Below are positions 8,241-16,613 of a stretch of DNA of 58,219 nt, piece by piece. The notes under the pieces were generated by a model. It saw only the letters and a program-made list of their open reading frames with translations, made no database searches and was not told the DNA's origin. The translations under genes and the position numbers were made by a program. The DNA comes from an uncultured Myxococcales bacterium (lineage in GTDB: Bacteria; Myxococcota_A; UBA9042; DTJE01): assembly GCA_903847405.1 (NCBI GenBank), contig CAINDP010000133.1:1-58219 (forward strand), read 5' to 3'. Position 1 is the stretch's first letter; each line of letters starts with the position of its first letter.

Positions 8241-9395
8241 GTGAAGAGGGCTGCAGTCCTGATGCTGGCCGGGTTCGTTCTGGGGGCGGGGGCCGGGTGC
8301 GCGGGGAACGGTGCGGCGATCGGGGCGGACGTCGTGGCTGGCGACCCGGGGGATGCGGTCGATGGCAGTGAATCCGGCGATCCGGGCGACCTGCCCGGTG
8401 CCGACGTGCCCGATGTTGGCGGCGTTCCCGATGCGGTCCTGGACGCGGATGCGGGGGCCGAGGCCGACGCGTGCGTTCCGGATTGTGCGGGACGCGAGTG
8501 CGGTGACGACGGGTGCGGCGGGTCGTGCGGGTTCTGTGACCTGCTCGGCCCGGAATGCACGTCGGAGGGACATTGCGGCATCGAGAAGTGCGACTGGTAC
8601 TTGGACCGGCCGACCACCTGGGGGCCCGCTGCCGTCGTGACCGAAATGGCGCTCGTGTCGGACGGTGAAGCCGTCAAGCCGAACTGCTTCGACTACACCG
8701 GGGATGGCCTGGGCGACAACGGCGCCAAGGGGTTCGCGGGCCAGTTCAACGGCCCTATGGCCGACGCCCTCGCCGCGGGGGAGTTCGCGCTGCTGATCGA
8801 ACTGGTCGGGGTGAAGGACGTCGCCAATGCGGCTTCCTTCCAGTTGAACGGTCTCGTGGGCACATCCACCGCCACGCCGCCGACGATTTCCGGCGACTTC
8901 CTCCTCCAGGGCGCGTCGTTCATCACGGACATCTGCCAGCCGATGATCGACTTCGCGGGGGCTCGCATCGCCGCCGGTACGCTTTCGGCGGGTCCGGATG
9001 AATTCCAGTTGGCCATTCCGATCCAGGAGGGTCTGGTGATCGATCTGACCCTTATCCAGACGAAGTTGCGGGGTACGATCCCTGCCGGGGGCTCGGCCGA
9101 CGGCTTCACGGTCGAAAACGGCGTGCTGTCGGGCGTGATCACCAAGTCGCAACTGTCGACGGCGGCCGACAAGATGAAGGAATTCTGCCAGGCGGCCCCG
9201 GCCGAACCCCGGCCGGAGTGGTGTACATACCTCGATATCAGTCCCATGGCCTACACGTTCTTCGACCTGCACGACAACGGCGACGGGACCTTCAGCGCGA
9301 AGTCCAAGGACCTGCCGGGCGACGCCATGTCGATCTGCATGTCCTTCAAGGCGCAACCGGCCCGGATCGTCGGCTACGAACCCTTTCCGCGGTAG
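8241..9395 (+). CDS. Lipoprotein with Asp/Pro/Gly linker and Cys motif
   Basis: 384 residues, GTG start with GAGG 6 bases upstream. The signal peptide ends in GAGAGC, a lipobox-like site; residues about 25-80 are an Asp/Val/Pro/Gly linker. Then comes CVPDCAGRECGDDGCGGSCG, a Cys motif seen repeatedly in myxobacterial secreted proteins. The remaining 280 residues form one domain I do not recognise, with alternating hydrophobic stretches that suggest a beta fold. It follows the GH84 gene by 60 bases on the same strand, so they may be cotranscribed. Function unknown; export and lipid anchoring are well supported by sequence. Confidence 0.8.
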   Translation: MKRAAVLMLAGFVLGAGAGCAGNGAAIGADVVAGDPGDAVDGSESGDPGDLPGADVPDVGGVPDAVLDADAGAEADACVPDCAGRECGDDGCGGSCGFCDLLGPECTSEGHCGIEKCDWYLDRPTTWGPAAVVTEMALVSDGEAVKPNCFDYTGDGLGDNGAKGFAGQFNGPMADALAAGEFALLIELVGVKDVANAASFQLNGLVGTSTATPPTISGDFLLQGASFITDICQPMIDFAGARIAAGTLSAGPDEFQLAIPIQEGLVIDLTLIQTKLRGTIPAGGSADGFTVENGVLSGVITKSQLSTAADKMKEFCQAAPAEPRPEWCTYLDISPMAYTFFDLHDNGDGTFSAKSKDLPGDAMSICMSFKAQPARIVGYEPFPR

Positions 9396-9489
9396 CGCGG
9401 CGCCGGTCCCGGGCCCCCTGCATCGGCGTGGTTGACAACGGGCCTCCCAGGCCGGATCGTCATGCGACCACGGGCGGTTCGGAGGCACG

Positions 9490-12400
9490 GTGCGGGCAGG
9501 GATTCGGGCGACGTCCGGCGCGAGTATTCGATGGATCGTCCGATGGGCCGCCGTGGTCCTGGTCGTGGCAACGGTGCTGGCCCCGGCCGATGCCGCCCCG
9601 CCGGTCGTGCCGGGGAATCCCTCGCCGGCCCCGGGCGCGGTCACGGTTCCGACGGACCCCGACCTGTGCGTGGACGTGTCGGACCCTGACGGCGGGACGG
9701 TGCAGGTCACCTTTCGCGGCCGGGAGGTCCTGCCCCCGGGGGACGACTTCACGGTCGTGGTCATTCCGGATCCCCAGAACTACGCGCTGACGTATCCCGA
9801 CATCTACCGCGCCCAGATGCAGTGGATCGCGGACAACCGGGACCGGCGCCGCATCGCCTTCGTGTCGGGCCTGGGCGACATGACCAACAACGGCGACACG
9901 GCGGGGCAGGAGGTCCAGTGGGGGAACGCGTCGGACGCGTTTGCGATCCTGGAGGCGGCCACCGGGCCGGGGTACCCCGACGGCATCCCCTACGGCATGT
10001 GCGTGGGCAACCATGACAACGGCGGCAGCGCGCGCAGTGGCGGCGACGAGGGCGCGACGACGCGGCGCTACACCGGCACCTTCGGCCAGACGCGCTTCTG
10101 CGGAGGGACGTGCAGCAACGACGCGGCCCGGGCCTGCCGGATGGACGCCGACTGCGTTTCCCCCGGCGCCTGCGGCAGCCCCGGTGTGGCCTGCCGGTCC
10201 TACGTGGGCGGGCGGTTCGACTTCGGGGACCCGGCGCGCTACCCGGCCAACCGGGACGATCACTACGAAGTCTTCCGGGGCTCGGGCATGGACTTCGTGG
10301 CCGTACACCTGGAGTGGGACGAGGCGGACAGCCCCGAACGGCAGGCGGTCCTGTCGTGGATGGAAGGGGTGCTGGCCGACGCCGAACCCGAGCGGCGGGC
10401 GCTGATCGCCCAGCACTACCTGATCCCGACCTCCGGGACGCCGCCGGCCTTCACGGGCATGGGGCAGGCCGTCTGGGACCGGGTGCGGGACGACCCGGAC
10501 GTGTTCCTGATGACCAGCGGGCACCTGGACCAGGCGAACCGGCGGCTGGACGTGGCCGACGACGGACACCCGGTGCACACGTTGGTGTCGGACTACCAGG
10601 GGCGCCCGTACGGCGGCCGGGGATGGCTGCGGCTGCTGACCTTCCAGCCCCGGCAGGGGACGATCCACGTCCAGACCCTGTCGCCTTGGGTGAACTACCC
10701 TGCGCTTCCGGCCCAGGAGGCGTTCATCACGGGCCACGTGGACGACCTGGCGCCGGCACAGAACGACGTGGTGCTGTCCTACGCGATGGACGGCGGGGGC
10801 TCGTTCGCGGACATCGCGACGGTGGCGGTGGACGGCGGCGGGCGGGCCTGCGTGACCTGGCCGGGGCTGCGGCCGGGGGGGACGTACCAGTGGACCGCCC
10901 GGGTGGCGGACGGGACGTCCACGGTCCGCGGGGGGCGGTGGCTGTTCGACGTGGGATGCGGGGCGGACGGGGACTGCGACGACGGCGCCGTGTGCACGGC
11001 GGATCGGTGCGACCTGGGGCAATGCCGGCACGAGCCGGTGGCGGGCTGCTGCCTGCGGGACGCGGACTGCGCGGACGGGAACCCCTGCACGGATGACGCC
11101 TGTGACCCGGCCGCCGCGGCGTGCCGGTTCGTGGCCAACACCGACCCCTGCGACGACGGCGACGCGTGCACCGACGGCGACACCTGCCTGGTGGGGGCGT
11201 GCGCGGGGGCGGCCGTGCCGGGGTGCTGCGGGATCGACGCCGAGTGCGACGACGGGTCGTCCTGCACCGCCGATGCCTGCACCCCGCCGAACGTCGCGGC
11301 GCTGGACTTCGACGGCGTGAACGATCGGGTGGACCTGGGGACCGGAGCCGCGCTGAACGACCACGGGACGGACAGTTTCACGGTGGAGGGGTGGTTCAGG
11401 ACGGACACGGCGGCGGCGGGATACACGGGGCTGTTCCGCCAGGGGCGCCAGGGCAGCTTCCCGCAGGTCGCGGTGCAGTTGGCGCCGTCGGCCCCGTTCG
11501 ATCGCATCGCGGTTTCGGTGGAGGCCACGACGTCGCCCTACACGGCGGCACAGGTGGACTCGGATCCGGCGACGTTCACGCTGGGGGCCTGGCACCATGT
11601 GGCGGCGGTGGTGGACAGGACGGCGGGGGCCCCGCAGTTGCGGGTGTACCTGGACGGGACCCTGGTCAGCACCAAGAGCGGCAGCGCCTGGGGCGCCTGG
11701 CCGGTCACGATGACCGACGGCGCGATGCTGGGGGCGACCCGGGGATCCGGCGGGACTCCGACGCTGTTCTTCGACGGGGCGCTGGACGAGTGGCGGGTGT
11801 GGTCCGGCATCCGCACCGCGGCGCAGATCCGGTGGGGGATGCACCGGGCCATCGCGTCGGCGACCGGGCTGGTGGCGCGGTGGGCGCTGGACGAAGGGCA
11901 GGGCGCGGCGGCGGCGGATTCGGCGGGCGGGACGGTCGCGACCGTGGACGGGGCGACCTGGCGGATCGGGGCCGGCATCGCGGACCTGGGACCGGGCGCC
12001 TGTGCCCACGGGGCGTTGACCGGCCCGGCGTGCGACGACGGGGATGCCTGCAGCGACGGGGACGTGTGCGCGGGCGGCAAGTGCGTGGGCGGCGCGGCGG
12101 TGGCCTGCGACGACGGGGACGCCTGCAACGGCCCGGAAACGTGCGACGGGGGCCTGGGCTGCATCCCGGGCGCCCCGCTGGCCTGCGACGACGGCGACGC
12201 GTGCAACGGCGTCGAAACGTGCGACGCGACGGTGGGCTGCGTCCCGGGGACTGCGCCGGCCTGCGATGACGGGGACGCGTGCAATGGTGTCGAAACGTGC
12301 GATGGGGGACTGGGCTGCATCCCGGGCGCCCTGCTGGCCTGCGACGACGGCGACGCGTGCAATGGTGTCGAAACGTGTGATGCGGCGGTGGGCTGCGTCC

Positions 12401-13761
12401 CGGGGACCGCGCCGGCCTGCGACGACGGGGACGCGTGCAACGGCGTGGAAACGTGCGATGCCGCGTGGGGATGCCTGCCGGGGGCGCCGTTGGCCTGCGA
12501 CGACGGCAACGTGTGTACGGACGAGGCCTGCGACCCGGTGACGGGGTGCATCGCGACGGCGAACACGGCCCCCTGCGACGACGGGGCAGCCTGCACGGTG
12601 ACGGCCTGCCGCAGCGGTGCCTGCGCGGTCGTGGGCATGGCGCCCGGGTGCTGCGCCCCCGGGGTTCCGTGTTTGGGAAGCGCGGACCTGTGCGATCCGG
12701 GCCTGGGCCTGTGTGTTGCCGTGACCTGCCGGGCCTGCGGGACCGACGGCGACTGCGGCGCGGCGGGCAACCATTGCGCGACGCTTTTTTCCGGCGCCTG
12801 GTGCCTGGTGGGCTGCCGGGACGGGACCTGCCCCGCGGACACCACGTGCCGGGACCTGGGGGGCGATCGCCCGGCCTGCGTGCCCGACGTGGGGGACTGC
12901 CGGTGCGTGGCGGAGGCCCGGGTGGCCTGCGACGGGGACGCGCTGGCCTGGTTCGACTCGTGCGGGCGCATTGGCGACGTGGCCGAGGACTGCGGCGGGC
13001 GCGGATGCCTGGCCGGGGCGTGCTGTCCCACGGGCACGCGCGCGGACGGCGGGGGCTGCCGGCCGGACGTGCCGGACGGCGGGGCCGAGGACAGCACCGA
13101 CCCGGTGGAGGACGTTCCCGCAACCGACCCGGGCGCTGCGGACGAGGGGCCGGCGGATCCGTCGACCCGCGACACCGTGGATCCGGACCCGGGCCTGCCG
13201 ACCGACCTCGAGGCGGACCGGCCGGACGACCCGGTCGGGGAAGATGTCCCGGCCTTGGACCCGGGTGCTGCCGACGTTGCGGGCACGGATGCCGGGACGG
13301 ATTCCGCGACCGATGGCGTTACGGATGTCGTGACGGATGCTGTGGTTCCGGACCTGCCGTTGGTCGATGTCCTGCTGGATACCGTGGCCGACCCGGGCTT
13401 CGGGGACCCGGCGGTGGCCGACCCCGCCCAGGAGGGTGGTCGGGATGGCGCCCTTCCGGAGGTCGTCGCCGATCAACCGCCGGTCAACGACACCGGGCTT
13501 TCCTCGGACCCTGGGACCGCCGGCCGCTCCGGGGGCGGCTGCGCGGCCGGTGGCGCCCCGTCCTCGCCCGTAGCCCTTGCGCTGGTGCTGATGGCCTGCC
13601 TGGGGATGCTGGCCGGCCTGGGAAGGGGCGCCCGGGCATGGCGGACGGCGACCGGGTCGGGGAACCCTGTCCGGGTGCAGGGCCGCAACCCGCGTGCACC
13701 TCGCGTCCCGTCGGATCTTCGCTGCCAGGTGGATAACCCCCCCGCGAATTCCGTATGCTGA
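9490..13761 (+). CDS. Giant secreted metallophosphoesterase / LamG / Cys-repeat protein
   Basis: 1,423 residues, GTG start behind GGAGG. Order: signal peptide (1-36, ending ADAA); calcineurin-like phosphoesterase (about 85-410) with DPQNY (94-98, the D-x-Q variant of motif I), GLGDMTNN (127-134), GNHD (173-176) and SGHLD (343-347); a Cys-rich segment (about 495-600); a LamG/concanavalin-like domain (about 603-790, starting LDFDGVNDRVDLG); five 26-residue Cys repeats (872-1001); more Cys-rich sequence; a long Asp/Pro linker (about 1195-1350); and a tail of SGGGCAAGG, a hydrophobic span and RGARAWR. That tail resembles the MYXO-CTERM sorting signal, although 30-40 extra residues follow the Arg cluster. 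Probably a surface-attached phosphoesterase; its substrate cannot be told. Confidence 0.88.
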   Translation: MRAGIRATSGASIRWIVRWAAVVLVVATVLAPADAAPPVVPGNPSPAPGAVTVPTDPDLCVDVSDPDGGTVQVTFRGREVLPPGDDFTVVVIPDPQNYALTYPDIYRAQMQWIADNRDRRRIAFVSGLGDMTNNGDTAGQEVQWGNASDAFAILEAATGPGYPDGIPYGMCVGNHDNGGSARSGGDEGATTRRYTGTFGQTRFCGGTCSNDAARACRMDADCVSPGACGSPGVACRSYVGGRFDFGDPARYPANRDDHYEVFRGSGMDFVAVHLEWDEADSPERQAVLSWMEGVLADAEPERRALIAQHYLIPTSGTPPAFTGMGQAVWDRVRDDPDVFLMTSGHLDQANRRLDVADDGHPVHTLVSDYQGRPYGGRGWLRLLTFQPRQGTIHVQTLSPWVNYPALPAQEAFITGHVDDLAPAQNDVVLSYAMDGGGSFADIATVAVDGGGRACVTWPGLRPGGTYQWTARVADGTSTVRGGRWLFDVGCGADGDCDDGAVCTADRCDLGQCRHEPVAGCCLRDADCADGNPCTDDACDPAAAACRFVANTDPCDDGDACTDGDTCLVGACAGAAVPGCCGIDAECDDGSSCTADACTPPNVAALDFDGVNDRVDLGTGAALNDHGTDSFTVEGWFRTDTAAAGYTGLFRQGRQGSFPQVAVQLAPSAPFDRIAVSVEATTSPYTAAQVDSDPATFTLGAWHHVAAVVDRTAGAPQLRVYLDGTLVSTKSGSAWGAWPVTMTDGAMLGATRGSGGTPTLFFDGALDEWRVWSGIRTAAQIRWGMHRAIASATGLVARWALDEGQGAAAADSAGGTVATVDGATWRIGAGIADLGPGACAHGALTGPACDDGDACSDGDVCAGGKCVGGAAVACDDGDACNGPETCDGGLGCIPGAPLACDDGDACNGVETCDATVGCVPGTAPACDDGDACNGVETCDGGLGCIPGALLACDDGDACNGVETCDAAVGCVPGTAPACDDGDACNGVETCDAAWGCLPGAPLACDDGNVCTDEACDPVTGCIATANTAPCDDGAACTVTACRSGACAVVGMAPGCCAPGVPCLGSADLCDPGLGLCVAVTCRACGTDGDCGAAGNHCATLFSGAWCLVGCRDGTCPADTTCRDLGGDRPACVPDVGDCRCVAEARVACDGDALAWFDSCGRIGDVAEDCGGRGCLAGACCPTGTRADGGGCRPDVPDGGAEDSTDPVEDVPATDPGAADEGPADPSTRDTVDPDPGLPTDLEADRPDDPVGEDVPALDPGAADVAGTDAGTDSATDGVTDVVTDAVVPDLPLVDVLLDTVADPGFGDPAVADPAQEGGRDGALPEVVADQPPVNDTGLSSDPGTAGRSGGGCAAGGAPSSPVALALVLMACLGMLAGLGRGARAWRTATGSGNPVRVQGRNPRAPRVPSDLRCQVDNPPANSVC
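12103..12492 (+). repeat. Five in-frame 78-base tandem repeats (26-residue Cys unit)
   Basis: Five units of exactly 78 bases encode A-C-D-D-G-D-A-C-N-G-x-E-T-C-D, then a variable turn with GC, then PG. A sixth copy (ACDDGNVCTDEACD) begins at 12493 but diverges. Units 1 and 3 share GGLGCIPGA and units 2 and 4 share VGCVPGTAP, so the array probably grew by doubling a two-unit block. Each unit carries four Cys, presumably paired as disulfides outside the cell. Confidence 0.95.
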
Positions 13762-15278
13762 TGCACATCTTCCCCCGGACGATGTCGATGCGTCGAAGCC
13801 CATCCGTGTTCCTTGCCGGAATCGCGTGGTGCGGGCTGCTGTGCTGCGTCGCATGCGGGTCCGGGGGCGGGCCGGGCCTGACGGACGCGACGATCGTCGA
13901 TGACGGCCAACCGCCCGACGGTGCTCTGGTGGACGACCTGGCGACGAAACCGGACGCTATTCCGCCGTCGGAGTGCTGGGGTTGCGCGTCGGACGAGGAC
14001 TGCACCGGTGATGCGAAGTGCGTGGTGATCGGCGGCTCCAAGACGTGTCTGACGTCCTGCGTGGACGACGGCGACTGCCCGCGGTCCTTCATCTGCTACG
14101 CTGCCACGACGGCCGGCAAGATCTGCCTGCCCGTGTCCTTTAGCTGCGCGGCCTGCATCGTGGACAACTCCTGCCAGGCCGGAGGCAAGGTTTGCGATTT
14201 CGTATCGGCCACCTGCAAGACGGGCAACCCCACCTGCGGGAGGTGTACCTACGACTTCGATTGCGAACAGGACCTCCGCTGTTACAGGGCAACCGGCGCC
14301 GCGACCGGCCGCTGCGTCCCCGAGTGCTCGGGTGCGACACCCTGCGCCGACAGCTCCACCTTCGCCTGCGGTACCACCGAAAGGGGCGTGCACCTCTGCA
14401 TTCCGAAGGATCCGGGTCGCTGCGCTGAAGGTTGCAGCCCCGGCGCCCCGTTCCCGTCCCCCGACGGCACCGCGTGCTACGAGTGCCTGAACAACAGCCA
14501 CTGCACCGAACCGGGGGAGTACTGCAACATCAACGTGACCCACACGTGCGTTCGCGAAGGCGATTGCATCGGCCAGATGCAGTGCTCGGACGGAATGTGC
14601 CACGAATGTTGCGAGGATTCGGATTGCCTGGGCGGCTCGGGTCCCTGCATGGACTACCAGTGCCAGAACCGGATTGATGCCTGTGACGGCCAGTGCACCG
14701 GCACGTCCTTTCCGGTCTGCAAGATCATCAACAGTGTCCCGCAGTGCGTGCAGTGCGAAACCGACGCTCAGTGCGCCGACATGGACCCGTCCTGCACGTG
14801 CACCGGCGATCCGACCTACACGTGCCTGGCGTCCAACGGAAATGTCTGCTGCCCGTGCGGCTGTCCCGCGATCTGTTCGACCGACGCGGACTGCCCCCCG
14901 GACGCCAACGGCGCTTCGTTGTTGTGCAGCAGCACGGTCAACGGTTTCTGCTACAACCCGACGGGCGCGTGTGACGGCGTGACCTCCTGCTGTGGCGCCG
15001 GCCAGTCCTGCTTCGACATCCTGTCGGAGTTGTCCAGCGGCATGGGCGGCATCCCCGGCGGCGTCCTGCCCGGCACCGGCGGCTACTGCACCTGCAACGA
15101 CGCCCACCCATGCCTGGGCGGCGGAGCCTGCACCAGCACCGACGCGGTCTGCTCGATCCCCGTCGTGTCCGACACGCTGTGCCCGGGTGGTGTGAAGGCG
15201 GCGACCTTGCCCGACAAGATATGCGCCGACCTCGGCACGATCCTGGGCGGCCTGTTCGGTGGGGTCAGCCTGCCGTGA
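13755..15278 (+). CDS. Cys-rich lipoprotein
   Basis: Up to 507 residues. Several ATGs are possible: 13755 and 13761 overlap the upstream stop (the second as TGATG), while 13788 gives the most ordinary lipoprotein signal (MRRSPSVFLAGIAW..., Cys after CVA). None has a strong ribosome site, so coupling to the upstream gene is plausible. After a short Asp/Pro linker the rest is packed with Cys pairs in the pattern C-x5-D-x2-C (for example CASDEDCTGDAKC, CTYDFDCEQDLRC, CCEDSDC), typical of Cys-repeat proteins of myxobacteria that are thought to be surface or adhesion proteins. The last 60 residues lose the repeat style. Binding partner unknown. Confidence 0.85.
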   Translation: MLMHIFPRTMSMRRSPSVFLAGIAWCGLLCCVACGSGGGPGLTDATIVDDGQPPDGALVDDLATKPDAIPPSECWGCASDEDCTGDAKCVVIGGSKTCLTSCVDDGDCPRSFICYAATTAGKICLPVSFSCAACIVDNSCQAGGKVCDFVSATCKTGNPTCGRCTYDFDCEQDLRCYRATGAATGRCVPECSGATPCADSSTFACGTTERGVHLCIPKDPGRCAEGCSPGAPFPSPDGTACYECLNNSHCTEPGEYCNINVTHTCVREGDCIGQMQCSDGMCHECCEDSDCLGGSGPCMDYQCQNRIDACDGQCTGTSFPVCKIINSVPQCVQCETDAQCADMDPSCTCTGDPTYTCLASNGNVCCPCGCPAICSTDADCPPDANGASLLCSSTVNGFCYNPTGACDGVTSCCGAGQSCFDILSELSSGMGGIPGGVLPGTGGYCTCNDAHPCLGGGACTSTDAVCSIPVVSDTLCPGGVKAATLPDKICADLGTILGGLFGGVSLP

Positions 15279-15290
15279 TGCGCCATCACG
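15274..15290. terminator. Hairpin between convergent genes
   Basis: Perfect 7-base arms (CGTGATG and CATCACG) with a 3-base loop lie at the stop codon of the Cys-rich lipoprotein gene and just beyond the stop of the convergent lipoprotein gene. No T run follows on either strand, so this is at most a weak or factor-assisted bidirectional terminator. Confidence 0.35.
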
Positions 15291-15308
15291 CGCGCACCGC
15301 GAACGGGC

Positions 15309-16598
15309 CTACTCGATCGTGGGCGTTTCGATCCAGCGCAATCCGGAAATGAACAGGTTGGCGTTATCGCTGCAGTCGAGAATGCGGATTTCATCGGTGC
15401 CGTCGACCTTCGCGACATACAGGTCCGAGCAGTTGTGGGCCTGGTCCGCCACCGTATATGCGATCTGCGTGCCGTCCGGCGACGGCGTCAGGTCGTCGGC
15501 CACCTTGCCATCGCCGATGAGAACGACGACGGCTGCGCCCAGTTTGTTCCAGTCCGCTCGCCACGTGGAGCCGTTCTTCTTGAACCAGGCGACCTTGCCA
15601 TCCTGCGAAACGATGGCCCGGTTGCCGTCCTCCACTTCCAGGGTGACGGGGGTGCCGTCGGCTCCCATGGAATAGAGGGAAGACTTCATCTCGTCCGCGA
15701 AGAACCGCGTGAACAGCAGGGTCCCGTCGTCCCGGGGCCAGGCGCTCAGATCGTTCACGAGGGGGTTCAGCGGCGACAGCCAGGTGTTCGTGCCGGCCTG
15801 GGTGTCCAGACTGACCAGGCGATAGGGGTCGTTGAACCACTGGATCGCGGGTTCCGCTCCGGGGGTTTCCACGCCGTAGAACTTCGCGCGCCGGCACATC
15901 AGCAGCGTCTTGTTGTCGGGCAGGAACACGTGGCACTCGTCGTTGACCCGGCCGAAGGAAATCTGCTGTGGGACATCGTCCGCGGCGGGCCCCCAGAGGT
16001 ACGTGTTCTGGATGGCGTTGCCCAGGTTCGCCAGATCGGGGTAGTGCGTGTCCTTCAGCGGGTCGGCCGATGCGAAGGCGATCGTGCCGTCGGACCGGAT
16101 GCCGAAGGTCCAGAAACTGAACGCACGGGCGCGCACGCCCATGGTGCTGCCCGCGGGGTCGACGTTGGGGCGGATCATCCGGATCGCATCCTTGCCCTCG
16201 TCCGTGCCGTCGCCCGAACCCCAGGTGTTGAAGTAGATCACCGAACCGCTCCACGGCGCCTCGACCGCCTGGAAGCCCAGTTGCTCGGGGGTGAGGGGCG
16301 GCGGGAAGGCGTCGAAATCGATGTCCGGGCCCGTGTCCACGGGGACGTCCGCGGGGACGTCGATCGCAGGCACGTCGGCCGCGTCCATCGGTGCCGGATC
16401 GTTGGCGATATCGACGACCGGCACGTCCGGACGGACGTCGGGGGACGCAATGTCGGAATGCACGTCCGCGGGGACATCACCCGGAACGTCGGCGCCCACC
16501 GTGTCGGACGTGGAGGACGACGACCCGCACGCCGCCAGCACCAGCAGACCGGCCGCCAGGGCCATCGCGAACGGGATTTCGCGCGGGGAACGGACCAT
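15309..16598 (-). CDS. Lipoprotein with TolB/WD40-like beta-propeller repeats
   Basis: 429 residues. A lipoprotein signal ends LVLAAC; residues about 30-95 are a linker of repeated DVP units. The remainder has recurring beta-propeller style stretches such as IRSDGTIAFASADPLKD, PRDDGTLLFTRFF, VSQDGKVAWFKK and PSPDGTQIAYTVADQ, each near 45 residues apart, as in TolB-type or PD40 repeats. The propeller probably serves as a binding scaffold at the outer membrane; there is no sign of an active site. It ends 15 bases before the OPT transporter gene begins its 3' end on the same strand, that is, downstream of it, so it may be read through from the transporter. Confidence 0.8.
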   Translation of the reverse strand: MVRSPREIPFAMALAAGLLVLAACGSSSSTSDTVGADVPGDVPADVHSDIASPDVRPDVPVVDIANDPAPMDAADVPAIDVPADVPVDTGPDIDFDAFPPPLTPEQLGFQAVEAPWSGSVIYFNTWGSGDGTDEGKDAIRMIRPNVDPAGSTMGVRARAFSFWTFGIRSDGTIAFASADPLKDTHYPDLANLGNAIQNTYLWGPAADDVPQQISFGRVNDECHVFLPDNKTLLMCRRAKFYGVETPGAEPAIQWFNDPYRLVSLDTQAGTNTWLSPLNPLVNDLSAWPRDDGTLLFTRFFADEMKSSLYSMGADGTPVTLEVEDGNRAIVSQDGKVAWFKKNGSTWRADWNKLGAAVVVLIGDGKVADDLTPSPDGTQIAYTVADQAHNCSDLYVAKVDGTDEIRILDCSDNANLFISGLRWIETPTIE

Positions 16599-16613
16599 GA
16601 TCCACCTCGCAGC

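Noticed and set aside
5367-9764. A very long minus-strand open frame spanning the corrinoid gene and the opposite GH84 and lipoprotein genes.
   Set aside because: Only its last part, 5367-6053, reads like a protein; the rest is a high-GC mirror of plus-strand genes with Arg/Gly/Pro-rich, featureless translation.
12103-12492. Regular repeats suggesting a CRISPR array.
   Set aside because: They are in-frame coding repeats with no distinct spacers.
9460-13854. A 1,464-codon minus-strand open frame opposite the phosphoesterase gene.
   Set aside because: It is the antisense of an intact multi-domain gene and has no ribosome site or recognisable domain.
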